Positions 22,648 through 36,110 of a stretch of 64,000 bases of DNA are shown here, piece after piece. Each line of letters opens with the position of its first letter. The first letter of the stretch is position 1. A program made the translations under genes and the position numbers. The stretch spans positions 372,001 to 436,000 of the forward strand of contig SKCR01007816.1 of the NCBI GenBank assembly GCA_019454045.1. The letters are read 5' to 3'. This DNA is from Zanthoxylum bungeanum (lineage: Eukaryota; Streptophyta; Magnoliopsida; Sapindales; Rutaceae). A model generated the notes under the pieces. It saw only the letters and a list, made by a program, of their open reading frames with translations, did not search any database and was not told where the DNA came from.

Positions 22648-24400
22648 CAAAATGATCATTTACAATATTAAATTATCAAGACCTTTAACACATTATCTCA
22701 AATGAAAACTCACACATAATTGTGTGTATAAAGCAGGGACCGAAATCGAGAACATCCATGCCTGAAAGCATGTATAAATTTACAAGTGAAATTGGAAACG
22801 AAAACTCAAACACAACTGTGTGTGTAAAGTTACTACCAAATGAGGATTAGACATCGAAAAAATGAAATCTTATGCACGAGTCCATGGATAATGCCACTAT
22901 ATTGGATACAATGACTTGTACACGAGAGCATATTGGATGTTGTTCTTTTCGATATCGTGTGCATAAAGTCACTATGAAAATTTTATATAGTATTATTGAC
23001 TCGAACATATAATCTCATTCATTTGTGGGTGATTTCTATTGTAATGTTGCCTTCATGTGGGGTCTGTTTTTGGGTATTAAGAGTTTTAGAGCGGTTGAGA
23101 AACTGTGAAGAACCTCATACTGCACGATGATACATATCAACTTCGCTAGAAGTTTTGGAAAAACTAAAGGACTAGAGTTACAGAGAAGCCGAATAAACGA
23201 AAGTTGCAGAGACCATGGAGTGTTCCAAGGAAACCGACATCAAGAAAGCTTCATGTTCGACTTCATCAACAAATTTCAAGAGAAATTCAACTACATTAAT
23301 AATCTTTTGGGTGCAGCTTTGGCAATGTCGAAGTCAGCATCAAGGGATGATGATCTAAACATGTGCAGGAATTTAATAAGCCCAAAAATGTGTGGTGATG
23401 TTATCAAACAAAATTGATTATATTGGTCATCATGGGCTGTACTCTTTTTCCTTCGACCAGGCTTTGTCCCAATTGGGTTTTACTGGCAAAGTTTTAATGA
23501 GGCGGACATACGATAGAATTAGACATCTAGAAGACAAGTCCAAGAGTAGCTGAAAATGAGAAGGCAACAACGAGGCCCTCGTCAAACGTCAATGATGAGG
23601 ACCTTCAAGATGAAGAAGTTCAACTTGAATAAATTAAAGAACTGGAGTAGTTCAAGTAGAAGATTAAAGATCAAAGACCTCTAGATGAGTTAGAAGTGAA
23701 GACACAAAGTTTTTCAAGTGGACTCCCTAAGTCAGACCATCGTAAAGGATGACAACGAAACAAGTAAGGGAGAATGTAAAGGGTCGTATTTACCTGTAAC
23801 CACATTTTCCGCAAGGCACACACACTTGAAGCAAGATAGCCACATCTGTCGTAATGTAATAGATTCTATGTAACAGACCACTAGATTAAGTTTGTCCATC
23901 GTTATTAGTAAAGCCAATGTGTAAAGAACGAATGATCAAATCTCTTTCGTTCTTGTGCATCTACGAAAGTGTATTGCCATAAACTTTTAAAATTTTCCAG
24001 TTTTTTCTCTTTGTGAACACCACTTAATCTTCCTAATTATGATTTTTCACCAAGAAAGTCATGTGTAGCGTGGTGTGATTGATACTCTTGTTCTTCATAA
24101 GAATTTGATCAAGAACTAAATCAAAATCTTTTTACTTTGTTCTAATGATTTCTCTTGTTTGCAGAAATGATTTCTACAACCATTTTCTTCTTTTAAAATA
24201 GGCAGCCAAAAGGTTCTAAAACCTTGCTGATTTTCATGAATAGAGCGTTGTCCGATATTAAGGTAAAAAAAAACCAAGCTTTATTTAAATACCTTAGCTT
24301 TTGTCACCCTAATCAAATTAGGATTTGATAAAATCATATCTTTATTAGGATACCTTATTCACGCCTAGTGTCGTATTTTGTGTTATATTTTACGTTACCC
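22648..24400. other. Unassigned DNA, possibly with an old coding remnant
   Basis: No boundary recognised. A 96-codon plus-strand frame (23127-23417) contains FDFINKFQEKFNYINN, and an adjoining frame region near 23435-23550 reads FDQALSQLGFTGKVL, giving a weak impression of one broken coding sequence. I recognise no domain. The phrase CTCACACATAATTGTGTGT at 22709 recurs in altered form at 22807. Without similarity support I do not call a gene. Confidence 0.3.
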
Positions 24401-25101
24401 TGTAACACCCCGCTAGAGGCAGGATGCTACCGGCAGGAGACAGGATTGACCCATCTCCATAAGCCTCTAAATTTACAAAAAATTCGGCATGATGTATCCG
24501 AAAAATGGACAACCTGAATCTCAGTCCAGAATCAAAACGTACCTGAAATGAACATCATATATCAAAATGGACCTCAGGTCCACACCAACATCTCAAAACC
24601 ATCACCTAAGGGCTATATGCCCATATCATCTATCAACACTTAAGGACTCTGTGCCCACAACATCATAAGTAATCAAATCATTTACTTAATACAAGCGGCG
24701 TGCTCAGCACTACAAACAAAATAATAAATCAAATATCCTAAGATTCTAAAACTTCTCTCAGGACACTTGCGAGGGTGACTGCCGCTTGGGTGATTCGCGT
24801 CCTTACCGATCTTTTACACTTAAATCATATTTATCTTATCGTCTCTTAGGTATACAATTACATGATCATATACTTATACATATACATATTCATTCACATT
24901 TACAAATACATATCATTACAGGTTCATACACTTATGTACATCCATACATACAAATAGACATTAAGCTCATCAAATATCTCCCTTAATATCATATCAATAG
25001 CAAAATCCATACATATAGTGTTCGATTAACTATTCATAACCATGAACTCCGTTCTCAAAATCATCTCATATTATCCTTATTTTATCCTAAACATTTCAAC
25101 C

Positions 25102-25106
<5 letters not shown>

Positions 25107-25138
<32 letters not shown>
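25107..25138. repeat. (TA)n microsatellite
   Basis: About 16 uninterrupted AT/TA dinucleotides inside LTR G; responsible for a spurious Tyr-Ile frame. Confidence 0.95.
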
Positions 25139-25139
<1 letters not shown>

Positions 25140-25491
25140 CATTAATCAACATTCATCGTATGGGTTCTTACCTGGTTGCGCGAGCACTCTAGGTCCTAGT
25201 CAAATCTGCCAAAACAAATGGCAAAATACCCTCAGGATCACGACTTTACATAATTCTTGACTTAACCAAGATAAAATTTCGGATATTTCTGGGACAACCC
25301 GATCAAGTCCAATTTCAATATTTTCAGTTTCAGTAATCTTAAAACATCATTATAAACTAACCCCAGTGATCAATAAACTTAAATTCTCGGTTTACATATT
25401 TTTGGGAAAATCTTCCGAAAATGTTTCCGCAAACTCTACGGAAGGGTTATGAACTCTCCGAACCTACCCGGATTTATTCAAACATTTTCAT

Positions 25492-27475
25492 TGTTGGGTT
25501 TCTAGATTAGTCCCAAGATCGATTTCAAGCAAGAAACATGTGCGAATACAACAATGAAGAATGGCGGAATCATACTTACATTGATCGGATTTGGCGATGC
25601 GTTGAACATAAAAAACTTCAAGCTTTTGGTCCATGATGATCACGGCAAAGGCTCCTTTTGTGCTCCAAGAATTCGGCCATGGATGTCCTCCTAGCTCAAA
25701 GATTTGTGTAGTGATTCCATGCTCACAATTTGGTTTCCTTATCACCTTCGCAAGACTCCGGAAGTGTGCTAGCAACTTGGAAATTTTGCCACAAAATTCC
25801 CTTTGCTTCTCCTTGTGTTCTCGGCATTTGCAGATTTTTGGAGAGCAAAAAATGGCCCTTGGCCGAGAATTGTAGGAGAGGAAAGAGAGAAGAAAAAAAT
25901 GTTGTGTTGGTGGTGTGGATTTGTGTATCTAATACACTAATTCAAAAGTCAAATACCAATAATCAAATAAAGGGTAAATGGCTTTTAATTCATCCAACCA
26001 CCATCAATCAATAGTGACATGTTGTCAATCACTCAAAGTGACTAGACATCACATCAATCAATTGACTAGTGATTTGACGCTTGATGTGACTTGTGGGCCG
26101 CACTTGAATTCGAAATGCGAGTGCGCCCGCAAACACTCCCGGGCTCGGGTTCGCTAATTCCGAATTAACGAATTTTCCGTTGCGACGTAATTAAATAATT
26201 ATGCCTAGCAAAATTACTATTCACGTCGCTAACGAATTAATTCTAAATTAACTCATTCGCCCGAATTAAAATCTAATTTTAATTCCGCGTCGAAATTTAA
26301 TTTCTATAATATATCGAATATATTATATTATCGATTAATTCCAAATTAATCGTTCTCTCTCTTTAAATAATATTTTATCCCAGATAAAATATCTCTGTAA
26401 TTAATCCCAGATTAATTTTCTCTCTCTTATAATTAATCCCATATCAATAAAGTGCGAGTCATACGTCATCGGTGAATCTTCGGGAAGCGACCCATGAGAT
26501 CCCCGGATATGTTGGCAGTAAATTCGGTCGTCGGACTATCCGAACACGTACGTACCTAGTACTACGTTTTTACCGATTTACAAGACATGGTTGGCTTCTA
26601 GCAAAGCACCATCCCTACCCAATTCTCCAGAAATATTCTTACTGGAATATGTGATCTATATCAGGCGTAGTATACGTAGTATACGTAGTATTGTGTATTA
26701 CGATCCAGTATCATATGTCACGTGCAAGGCCTGGGGCTGTAATTGTGTCTGCCCCGTACGAAGCACATATCGAATCTCTGGTAACTAGTCTCTAAAATCG
26801 TATAAACATGACCTAGTAATAATATCCCGATAGCTGAAGCATATAAGAGCACCAGTTCTATATCCTACGTGATCATCATTTCCACTTTGACTGGAGTGAT
26901 ACTTCCGTCTTGACTTCACACCCAATACACTATGATTCTCAATATACCCAGAAGAGGCGTAACCTGTTAAAGCCTTGGACGACCAAAACCAAAGTATATT
27001 GATTGTCGCAAGTATTAGCGGTGCAAGTCTCAGGTTAAGACCAAATACACCTACCCTGATTCGGACTTCCATAGACACATAGTCATACTACCAATGGAAT
27101 TCTTAGGGGTCTATCCAGAGCGAAGCTGTTTCCGTACCATCGGTAAACACAACCTCCTATTACACTTGCAAGAGTATCTTATACCCAAATATATGATAAC
27201 TATGTCGTTATGCTCCCACAACGCGCACAAGTGTAATACTAGTCTATTTCGCATTATCGATGTCCAATCTCGATAATACTACGACTAGGGATATTTAATG
27301 ATTAAACCTTCATGGATTGATACTGTCTCATATCATCTCAATCCGGAACTAATCATATGGACTTTCTATCATTTATACATCTTGGTAATCTAATTTCTTT
27401 TGTCACATAGTTAATTTGTACAACAACACCATGATCTGTACAAATAGTGATGTTATGGGCCATAACTGTCCAAAA
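25492..27475 (-). repeat. 3' LTR (left) of element E
   Basis: About 1,984 bp, TGTTGGG start; the right end CCAAAA is a mutated CCAACA. Palindrome block about 26150-26448. Confidence 0.9.
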
Positions 27476-27492
27476 ATCTCTCAATTGGCCTA
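27476..27492 (-). other. Degenerate polypurine tract of element E
   Basis: ATCTCTCAATTGGCCTA on the plus strand occupies the place of ATCTCCCACTTGGCCTA in B; two substitutions interrupt the purine run on the minus strand. Confidence 0.6.
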
Positions 27493-27544
27493 TAGCCAAT
27501 CACTCAAGTGTCCTACACCCGAACTATGTACGGTTCGCTCAAAC

Positions 27545-30240
27545 TTGTGCTAAGAAAATGCTTTCGTCAGCGGATTTGCGGTGTTATCATCTGATACGAT
27601 TTATTCGATCATCACATTGCCTCGATGTATGATCCGAACGAATCAGATGAATATTTGATGTAAATTTCTGGATCGTTGATGAGACCATTAATTCTTTAGC
27701 CTGTGATGTAGCCTAGCTCAGCTGCTAACAGAACTACTCTTAATCTAATTAGGATTATTAGCAATCCAAAAGGCTTTTATTGCTGCCTCAGCTGCAGCAA
27801 TATTCCGCTTTTGTTGTTTATTCGGTAACAGTATCTTGCTTGGAAGATTTACAGCTCACTGTTCCGTTATTCAAACTTTATAGTACCTTTGTTACGACTT
27901 ATAGACGTTATAATCGGTTAGGAAACTTGCAACGGTGAACCCAGTTACTTCAAGTTCTCCTTCTCCATAGAATAATAAAGTATCCTTAGTTCATCTAAGA
28001 TACTTAAGGATGTTCTTAACATCAATCCAGTGACTATCACTTGGATTTGCCTGATTGTGACTCCATATGCTCAAAGTATATAAGACACCAGGTCTCGTAC
28101 ATTTATTTCAATGTACGAGTTCTCGGAGAGTATTAAAAACTTTAAATCTATCCCAGTAGATCTTTATTCCTAGAATAAAGGTTGTTTCTCCTAAGAATTC
28201 TACGGAGAATTTTCATGAAAGCTAAGCTTTCACCGACTGTATTATGAGAATATCATTTCCAAGAAATGATATGTCATCATTACTTAGGACATTCATTGTC
28301 AGTGCGCTCCTACTAACCTTCTTATATACACAAGAATCATTCTCTTGTGAGTTGTATAAGTACTATACTTTGGTTTCCCTAGGATAACCTACAATTTAGG
28401 CACTTATCCGATTTGGGTTTTAGTTTGGTATCATCCAAACATTTGCCCAGCATACCCAAACTTCAGGATTGAGAAAACCTGGTTTCTTTCTTGTTCATAT
28501 CTAATATGAAGTCTGTCAAATAGATTTTTATGGAACCTAATTCAAAATAAATTTTGCACTGTTAATGCGTATCCGTTGAAGGAAATGATAGCTCAGAGCG
28601 ACTCATGATTAACCTTATCATGTCTAACAAAATTTGGTTTCTCTGTTCGGACACACCGTCAAACTGACGTGTTCCGGGAGGAGTCCTCATTGAAAGAATA
28701 CTATACTCTTTCAAGTATATGAGAAACTTATTGCTTAAGTATTTTCATCATGGTCTAACCGTGACGATTTAATACTTTAGTCGATCTGTTTGTCTACTTC
28801 GTGTCGAAACTCTTTGATTTCATCAAAAGTTTTCGATTCGTGTTTCATAAGAAACACATAACCATAATGTGATGCCACATCCGTAAAGGTTACGAAGTGT
28901 TCATTTCCACCTCTAGCCTAGCTAGATATGGGCCCACTTACGTCACTATGAATGAGGGCTAACATATCGGTGGCACTTGCACTTTTACCAAGTAAAAGGT
29001 GTTTTAGGCACTTTGCCTAATAAACTAGATTCGTAGACATCATTTGAATAGAATCAAATCCGTCATAGTATCCACTCTTCGAAAGTGTGGATATACGAGT
29101 CTTGTTTAATTGTGTCCCAGACAACAATGCCACATATAAGTCTCAACTGATTAAATCAGTTTGAGCTAATTGTTTGTCATGTTATACGTTTGAGATTTAT
29201 TTATATTCAAAATATAAATACTGTTATTCACATCTAATGTGTTTATCTCAATATCATCTTTATAAAATAAAACACTTTAGTGTTCTAGAATATAAAGGTA
29301 TATCCGCAACGAATTATACTCTGATATAGAGATAATGTTTCTAGTCAAACTAGTTACATTCTAACAGTTTCCTAATTTAAGTACATACCCGAAGGGTAGT
29401 TCCTAAACCTAGGTTTCTACGGTTAAAACAGTGACTGTCGTCCCGTTTCCGATTCGTAGATAGATCTCATCTGAAGTCAGTATCCTGCTCTCAATAGATT
29501 CTGCACATCAGCACATATTTATGTACCACATCTAGTATCAAAATCCAATTTTGAAACCAGTAGCGAAAATGTTTATGACAAACATATTTGAAGTCTGAGC
29601 CTTGCACCATTTTCTCTTCCTTCATGTCTGCCTTGTCCATATGGCAGTCACACTTCCAGTGACCCCGTTTGCCACAGTTTAGGCAGACATCTTGGGATAT
29701 GTCATTTTATCTTCCCAGAAGATTATAATGACTTTGCCTTTGCCCCTTTTCCCACACCCCAAAAGCCTTTGGCCAAGCCTTGGCCTTCCGGAATGTCGAA
29801 GTAAGGTGCGCATTGCGCTTCTTGCCTATTGCAAACTCTGGCTTTGTCTCCTTGAGTATAGCCATTAACTCTCCAAGAGTTTACTATTGCAATTCAGTAC
29901 GTCTAAGATCTCAGGATAGATCTATGAAGATCCTTCAATTTCATTATCATACTATAAGGATCTAATCCTTAGTTCTGATTAAGAAATTAAGGAGTCTATA
30001 TGGCAAGCATAATGGATTAAGCACTAAAGTTATCATCACATGAATCTTTCAAAGATTATGCTCTACTATTTGCTTAACTCCGAGCTTAGGCTCGAGATGT
30101 CACTATATCAAATAAAGTAACTTCTCAGTTTTCAGGACTATCCTGAGATTTTATTCCCAATCTGAAAATTAAAGCCGTTTAAACACATTTTCACCCAGGA
30201 TTATGTTTTAAACACTAATCTTTCAATTATCTTGATTCCA
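27545..30240 (-). pseudogene. Decayed copia gag-pol of element E
   Basis: Collinear with A but shortened by a deletion of about 0.8 kb at 28345 that fuses RT to the integrase end. Its zinc knuckle is the only intact one in the window: CLNCGKRGHWKCDC (about 29650-29690, minus), fitting CX2CX4HX4C. The RT active-site region retains an NDDI-like string where YVDD is expected. It carries the RT/RNase H deletion shared with B, C and D (junction near 28097-28113). It retains the piece of about 53 bp in integrase that A has lost (28851-28904). No long ORF. Confidence 0.85.
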
Positions 30241-32546
30241 ATAGTCCAACTATCGAATCAACGATTTTAGGTATTATTTATTATAATGATTACTATAGTC
30301 TAACTATATAATCAACTATAATTTAATTGGTTAAATTCAATTATATTGATTACTATAATCCAATTATAAAATCAACTATTAATTGAAGTAGTTTGAATAC
30401 AGTCCAAATGTTTAATTTAAAACAACAATTAAATATTAGTCCAACTAATAAATAATTACGTATTGACGAAAAATTGAAATGTGCGCGTATGGCAAGTAAC
30501 TAAACGAATATTGCAAATTTAATACTTGTCTCCCACTATTTTTCGGCGAGCCTCTAACCGTCTGTTGAGTACTCGGGAGACCTTGTTTCCTAGTGGGCTA
30601 GGATCCCGTTAAATAACACACAATCTTGACTTTGGCCAACAAATTGTTTGATAATTAACTAGGTAGATCTCTAAGATCAATTGGATCCCATCCAATTCCT
30701 AGATCCAGTAGGTGGAAATCCAAGTCCGAAACATATATCTTTTATATGCCAATATATCCAATATATTGCCTAACCTTTTTCCTCTGAATCAATTAAGCCT
30801 TGGCTTTGGCACAACAAACTTAGTGATCTCAGTTAAGCGGAACCCATTGACCATGGAAAGCTTCGTAATCAATGTCGATGGACAATAAGTGATCTTGACT
30901 TTGGCCAACAAATCACAACTTGGACAAGACACCGATATGGAACAAAGCTTTCATGATTCAAACACATCCGCGACGGATAAAGGTCTTGACTTTGGCCAAC
31001 AAACCAGTGCCAGTCTTGGATCTTGAGTAAGAATCACTCAATGGAAGGAAAAACGCTTAATATGTAGTGAGGGTTTTTTCGCGTAAATTGGCAACCAATT
31101 TATTATCTTTGTTAAGGTCTCATCATCATACACCCTTAAACATGCATTCTAAACACATAATAAGGCGCGTAAGTAAATAAATATAATAATGATATATGGA
31201 TGGATACTTAACATTGTTCCTAGAACAAATCTCTCCATTTCCTCACTCTCGCTAGCACAAGTATTACTTCTACCCGATTACATAACACTTCTAAAGAAAC
31301 CTCATTTACATTGAGGGGAATAGGTGAGAAGAGAAATACACAGAGTCAAGAGGTAATAGGCTGGACACTCAGGTCCAATTTAATAAATTCTAAATTTATT
31401 ACAACAATTTCCAAAATTGCCCTCACCCATCTAATATACATCTGATATACATTATTCATACATCGCATCCATGTATTCACACAAGCATGTTATCAATCAA
31501 TTTAATCCAATTAATTAATCTGATAATTAATGATCATCCAATGTTCAAACAACGATTTGATTTTGCGCGAGTCAAACTCGTTTTGCGAATAAGTACTCAA
31601 AGTACAAATTCTTGAATTATATTAAACTACAATATTAAATCCAATTCAATTTGTATTTAATACTAATTCATTTATTTAATTCCAAATTAAATATTACACT
31701 TTTTAATGTGCCTTTACGACTTAGATTTCAAATCTAATCGTTACGGGTCTCAAAGCCCGATTAACATCCAATGTTAATTTAATTAAAGTCCAATGGGCTT
31801 TTAATTAATTTCTTAAGGCATGGACTTTTGGTTACCAAAGCCCATTTAAGGAATCACCCTTATTTGCCAAGAAACCAATGTAGGCCCATTAGGCCCAATT
31901 AAAATATTAAAGGTCCATTAAGTCATAATTGGACTTTATGGATATGGTTTTGGGCCCAATTGGATCCAACCAATTAGCCTAAACCAAACTTGGCCCAACC
32001 AAGCCCATTTAAGCCCAATTACAACTTTAAAAGCCCAATTCCAAATTTGGCCCAATTAATTAAATTACCAAAATTCCAAATTTCATAATTTAATTAACCT
32101 AAAGTGTATGCCATAATTAATTAACCAAATTAACATTTCCAAAATACTAATTCACTCAATTAATTATGCTCATTATCATCAAAACATGTCCAACACATTT
32201 TAATCAAAAATCACATCATTTTACATGCTTCAAGTCCACGGTAATTAGGGATTATTTGTCCAAATCAAAATTCAATCCAATTAAATCGAAAAATCAACAT
32301 TTCCCAAATGATTTCAACTCATCCAATGAATCAAAAATCAAAAAATCACCATGACTTTTAAGGGCAGTAAGTTTCGGCCAAGCCTACAATTTGGGGAAAA
32401 AATGATCCAATCCATTTTTCAAAAAATTGATCACAAACAACTCCAAGTCATTCATATACAAACATGCTCAAACAATTAATTTCACTCAAACATGCTCAAA
32501 TCCAATTTACCCAAATTTTACCCTAATTCAATTTCATGCTCAAAAT
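30241..32546 (-). other. Long leader of element E
   Basis: About 2.3 kb with no supported ORF. Three copies of TTGACTTTGGCCAACAA at 30626, 30895 and 30986, the later two on either side of GACAAGACACCGATATGG. Contains spaced palindromes and runs of GGCCCAAT-like words near 31870-32060. Confidence 0.7.
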
Positions 32547-32560
32547 GGCTCTGATACCAT
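32547..32560 (-). other. Primer-binding site of element E
   Basis: Minus-strand ATGGTATCAGAGCC directly follows the 5' LTR; matches the initiator tRNA-Met complement. Confidence 0.95.
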
Positions 32561-34565
32561 TGTTGGGTTTCTAGATTAGTCCCAAAATCGATTTCAAGCA
32601 AGAAACATGTGCGAATACAACAATGAAGAATGGTGGAATCATACTTACATTGATCGGATTTGGTGATGCGTTAAACATAAAAAAACTTCAAGCTTTTGGT
32701 CCATAATGCTCACGGAAAAGGCTCCTTTTGTGCTCCAAGAATTCGGCCATGGATGTCCTCCTAGCTCCAAGATTTGTGTAGTGATTCCATGCTCAGAAGT
32801 TGGTTTCCCTATCACCTTCGCAAGACTCCGGAAGTGTGCTAGCACCTTGGAAATTTTGCCACAAAATTCCCTTTGCTTCTCCTTGTGTTCTCGGCATTTG
32901 CAGATTTTTGGAGAGCAAAAAATGGCCCTTGGCCGAGAATTGTAGGAAAGGAAAGAGAGAAGAAAAAGTGTTGTGTTGGTGGTGTGGATTTGTGTATCTA
33001 ATACACTAATTCAAAAGTCAAATACCAATAATCAAATAAATGGTAAATGGCTTTTAATTCATCCAACCACCACCATCAATCAATAGTGACATGTTGTCAA
33101 TCACTCAAAGTGACTAGACATCACATTAATCAATTGACTAGTGATTTGACGCTTGATGTGACTTTTGGGCCGTACTTGAATTCGAAATGCGAATGCGCCC
33201 GCAAACACTCCCGGGCTCGGGTTCGCTAATTCCGAATTAACGAATTTTCCGTTGCGACGTAATTAAATAATTATGCCTAGCAAAATTACTATTCACGTCG
33301 CTAACGAATTAATTCTAAATTAACTCGTTCGCCCGAATTAAAATCTAATTTTAATTCCGCGTCGAAATCTAATTTCGTATAATATATCGAATATATTATA
33401 TTATCGATTAATTCCAAATTAATCATTCTCTCTCTTTAAATAATATTTTATCCCAGATAAAATATCTTTGTAATTAATCCCAGATTAATTTTATCTCTCT
33501 TATAATTAATCCCAGATTAATAAAGTGCGAGTCATACGTCATCGGTGAATCTTCGGGAAGCGACCCATGAGATCCCCGGATATGTTGGCAGTAAATCCGG
33601 TCGTCAGACTATCCGAACACGTACGTACCTAATACTACGTTTTTACCGATTTACAAGACATGGTTGGCTTCTAGCAAAGCACCGTGCCTACCCAATTCTC
33701 CAGAAATATTCTTACTGGAATATGTGATCTATATCAGGCATAGTATACGTAGTATTGCGTATTACGATCCAGTATCAGATGTCACGTGCAAGGCCTGGGG
33801 CTGGAATTGTGTCTGCCCCGTACGAATCACATATCGGATCTCTGGTAACTAGTCTCTATAATCGGATAAACATGACCTAGTCATAATATCCCGATAGCTG
33901 TAGCATATAAGAGTACCAGTTCCGTATCTACGTGATCATCATTTCCACTATGACTTGAGTGATACTTCTGTCTTGACATCACACCCAATACACTACGATT
34001 CTCAATATACCCAGAAGAGGCGTACACAGAACCTGTTAAAGCCCTGGACGACCAAAACCAAAGTATATTTATTGTCGCAAGTATTAGCGGTGCAAGTCTC
34101 AGGTTAAGACCAAATACACCTACCCTGATTCGGACTTCCATAGACACATAGTCATACTACCAATGGAATCCCGAGGGGTCTATCCAGAGCGAAGCTGTTT
34201 CCATACCATCGGTAAACACAACCTCCTATTACACTTGCATGAGTATCCTTTACCCAAATATATGAGAACTATGTCGTTATGCTCCCACAACGCGCACAAG
34301 TGTAATACTAGTCTATTCCGCATTATCAATGTCCAATCTCGATAATACTACGATTAGGGATATTTAATGATTAAACCTTCGTGGATTGATACTGTCTCAT
34401 ATCATCTCAATCCGGAATGAATCATATGGACCTTCTATCATTTATACATCTTGGTAATCTAATTACAAATGATAAAAGAGCAATTTCCTTTGTCACATAG
34501 TTAATTTGTACAACAACACCATGATTTGTATAAATAGTGATGCTATGGGCCATAACTGTCAAACA
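32561..34565 (-). repeat. 5' LTR (right) of element E
   Basis: 2,005 bp, TGTTGGG to AAACA. Palindrome block at 33222-33522, including GAATTAAAAT arms around CTA (33335-33357) and ATAATATAT arms around CGA (33379-33399), both perfect. Confidence 0.95.
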
Positions 34566-35312
34566 TTCATAATATCCTATAAAACTCATAACTATCATTA
34601 AAATCAAGACACATCATTATATGCAAAAACCCATTTTTATCGGAAACTTATAATTTCTATCGGGTTGATCCAACTAGTTTCCTTTTCAATTGGATTCTAC
34701 CAAATGCACATATTCAATATGTTTATGCTCAAACAATTCAATTCATACCATTACGCTACTCTACGAAACTACTGGATACATTCGAACATTTAACGAAATA
34801 CTTAAAATTTATAAATTTTTATCGAGAGGCCTTACTGAGATTTCGAGGGCATACACGGACTCTAAACGATTCCACGAATGCGATGGAATCGACGGAATTC
34901 CAATCGGAGCTACCGTTCATTCGACGCTACTTTTCACTTTCGCCTTCTCCTCTCGTTTTACATGCAATCGTGTATGGAACGGAAAATCTGTCACCGCCAA
35001 CTTGTAGTACTCTCTGAGAGTTTCGATTTGGAGGATGGTTCGGACTGTGAAACTAAGCGAGGAGACAGGATCGACAAACCTATTTTCGTGCCTTCTTCAC
35101 GTCATTTCTCCAAATTCTGACATCCATTGGCCGGCAGTCGACAGCTGGAGGGTGAGGGTGAAGCGACACATCTTTCTGTGGTGGTGCGTCGGCCGGCGAT
35201 GACCGGAGTATGGCCGGCGCAACCATAACCAAAGGATGCGATTTGGGGGTGGAGGGTCGATTGGGTTCATTTGATATGTTATGCATTTTCCGTAATTACA
35301 AAAAACTATGGG

Positions 35313-35321
35313 TATTTATAG
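35313..35321 (-). promoter_or_regulatory. Candidate TATA box in gypsy-type LTR G
   Basis: Minus-strand CTATAAATA within CTTCTCTATAAATACCC, close to the plant TATA consensus. It supports minus orientation of LTR G. Confidence 0.5.
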
Positions 35322-35739
35322 AGAAGTCTCCGAAAATTACATTCTGACCCCGAAAAATACAGTCAGGTCTATGCCATGAAAATTTCTCGAAAATTCATAT
35401 TGTTGAAGCTCTTATGATGTAAATGTTGAAAAGTGTTCAACACGAAAGTTGTTCGTCACGGAAAAACGAATCTGATGGTTCAAGAATCAGCTCAATCGAA
35501 GTTTGTTTGGAATTTTTATAGCCAAAATAAGAAATTTTCACATGTATAATGATATAAATAGAAATCGCGCAACCAGTTCTCGAAATCACGCGTTTTCCAA
35601 CGTGACAAAACTTCACTTCAAAATATTCCAACACATAAACTCTGATTTTCGATTACCATCTCGTTCCAAATCCTTAACATTAATTCGGAAATCTTCCAAC
35701 ACTGTTCCTAAAAACTCGAGATATTACATACCCTTATCC

Positions 35740-36110
35740 TATTAGGGATTATAAAATAGTCTTCTAATTAAATTAAGGAACACATATATTTATTTCCTAA
35801 TAAAATTGTGAAATATTTTTCCTAATCAAATTGGAATTTCATAAAATAGTTTTCTAATAAATTAGGATTTCACAAAATAGTTTTTTAATCAAATTATGAT
35901 TTATTAAAATAGTTACCTGATCAAACTAGAAAAATGATTTCCTAATCAAATTAGGAAAATAGTTTCATAAACACATTAGCATTTATAAGATAGTTTTCCT
36001 AATTATATTAGGGAGATAATTTCCTAATCAAATTAAGAAAATGGTTTCCAAATAAAATTATGAAATTCAAGAAAGTTACCTAATCGAATTATGATTTAAG
36101 GTTTCTTTTA
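35740..36110. repeat. Degenerate array of CCTAATCAAATTAGG-like units
   Basis: Roughly ten imperfect units of 25-40 bp, each with TTTCCTAAT, an A/T linker and an ATTAGG-type partner followed by AAAATAG, for example 35935-35965 and 36020-36060. Each unit is a small imperfect palindrome. Confidence 0.65.

Larger units (their letters stand above)
25492..34565 (-). mobile_element. Full-length Ty1/copia element E
   Basis: 9,074 bp: left LTR 25492-27475, right LTR 32561-34565, PBS next to the right LTR, so transcription runs leftwards. Perfect target duplication TTCAT (25487-25491 and 34566-34570). It lies within gypsy LTR G. Relative to B and C it lacks about 0.8 kb of pol (junction near 28345), joining RT sequence directly to integrase-end sequence. 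LTRs differ by a few percent by eye. Confidence 0.95.

Noticed and set aside
25042..25260. 72-codon frame with a Tyr-Ile run
   Set aside because: Reads the (TA)n microsatellite.
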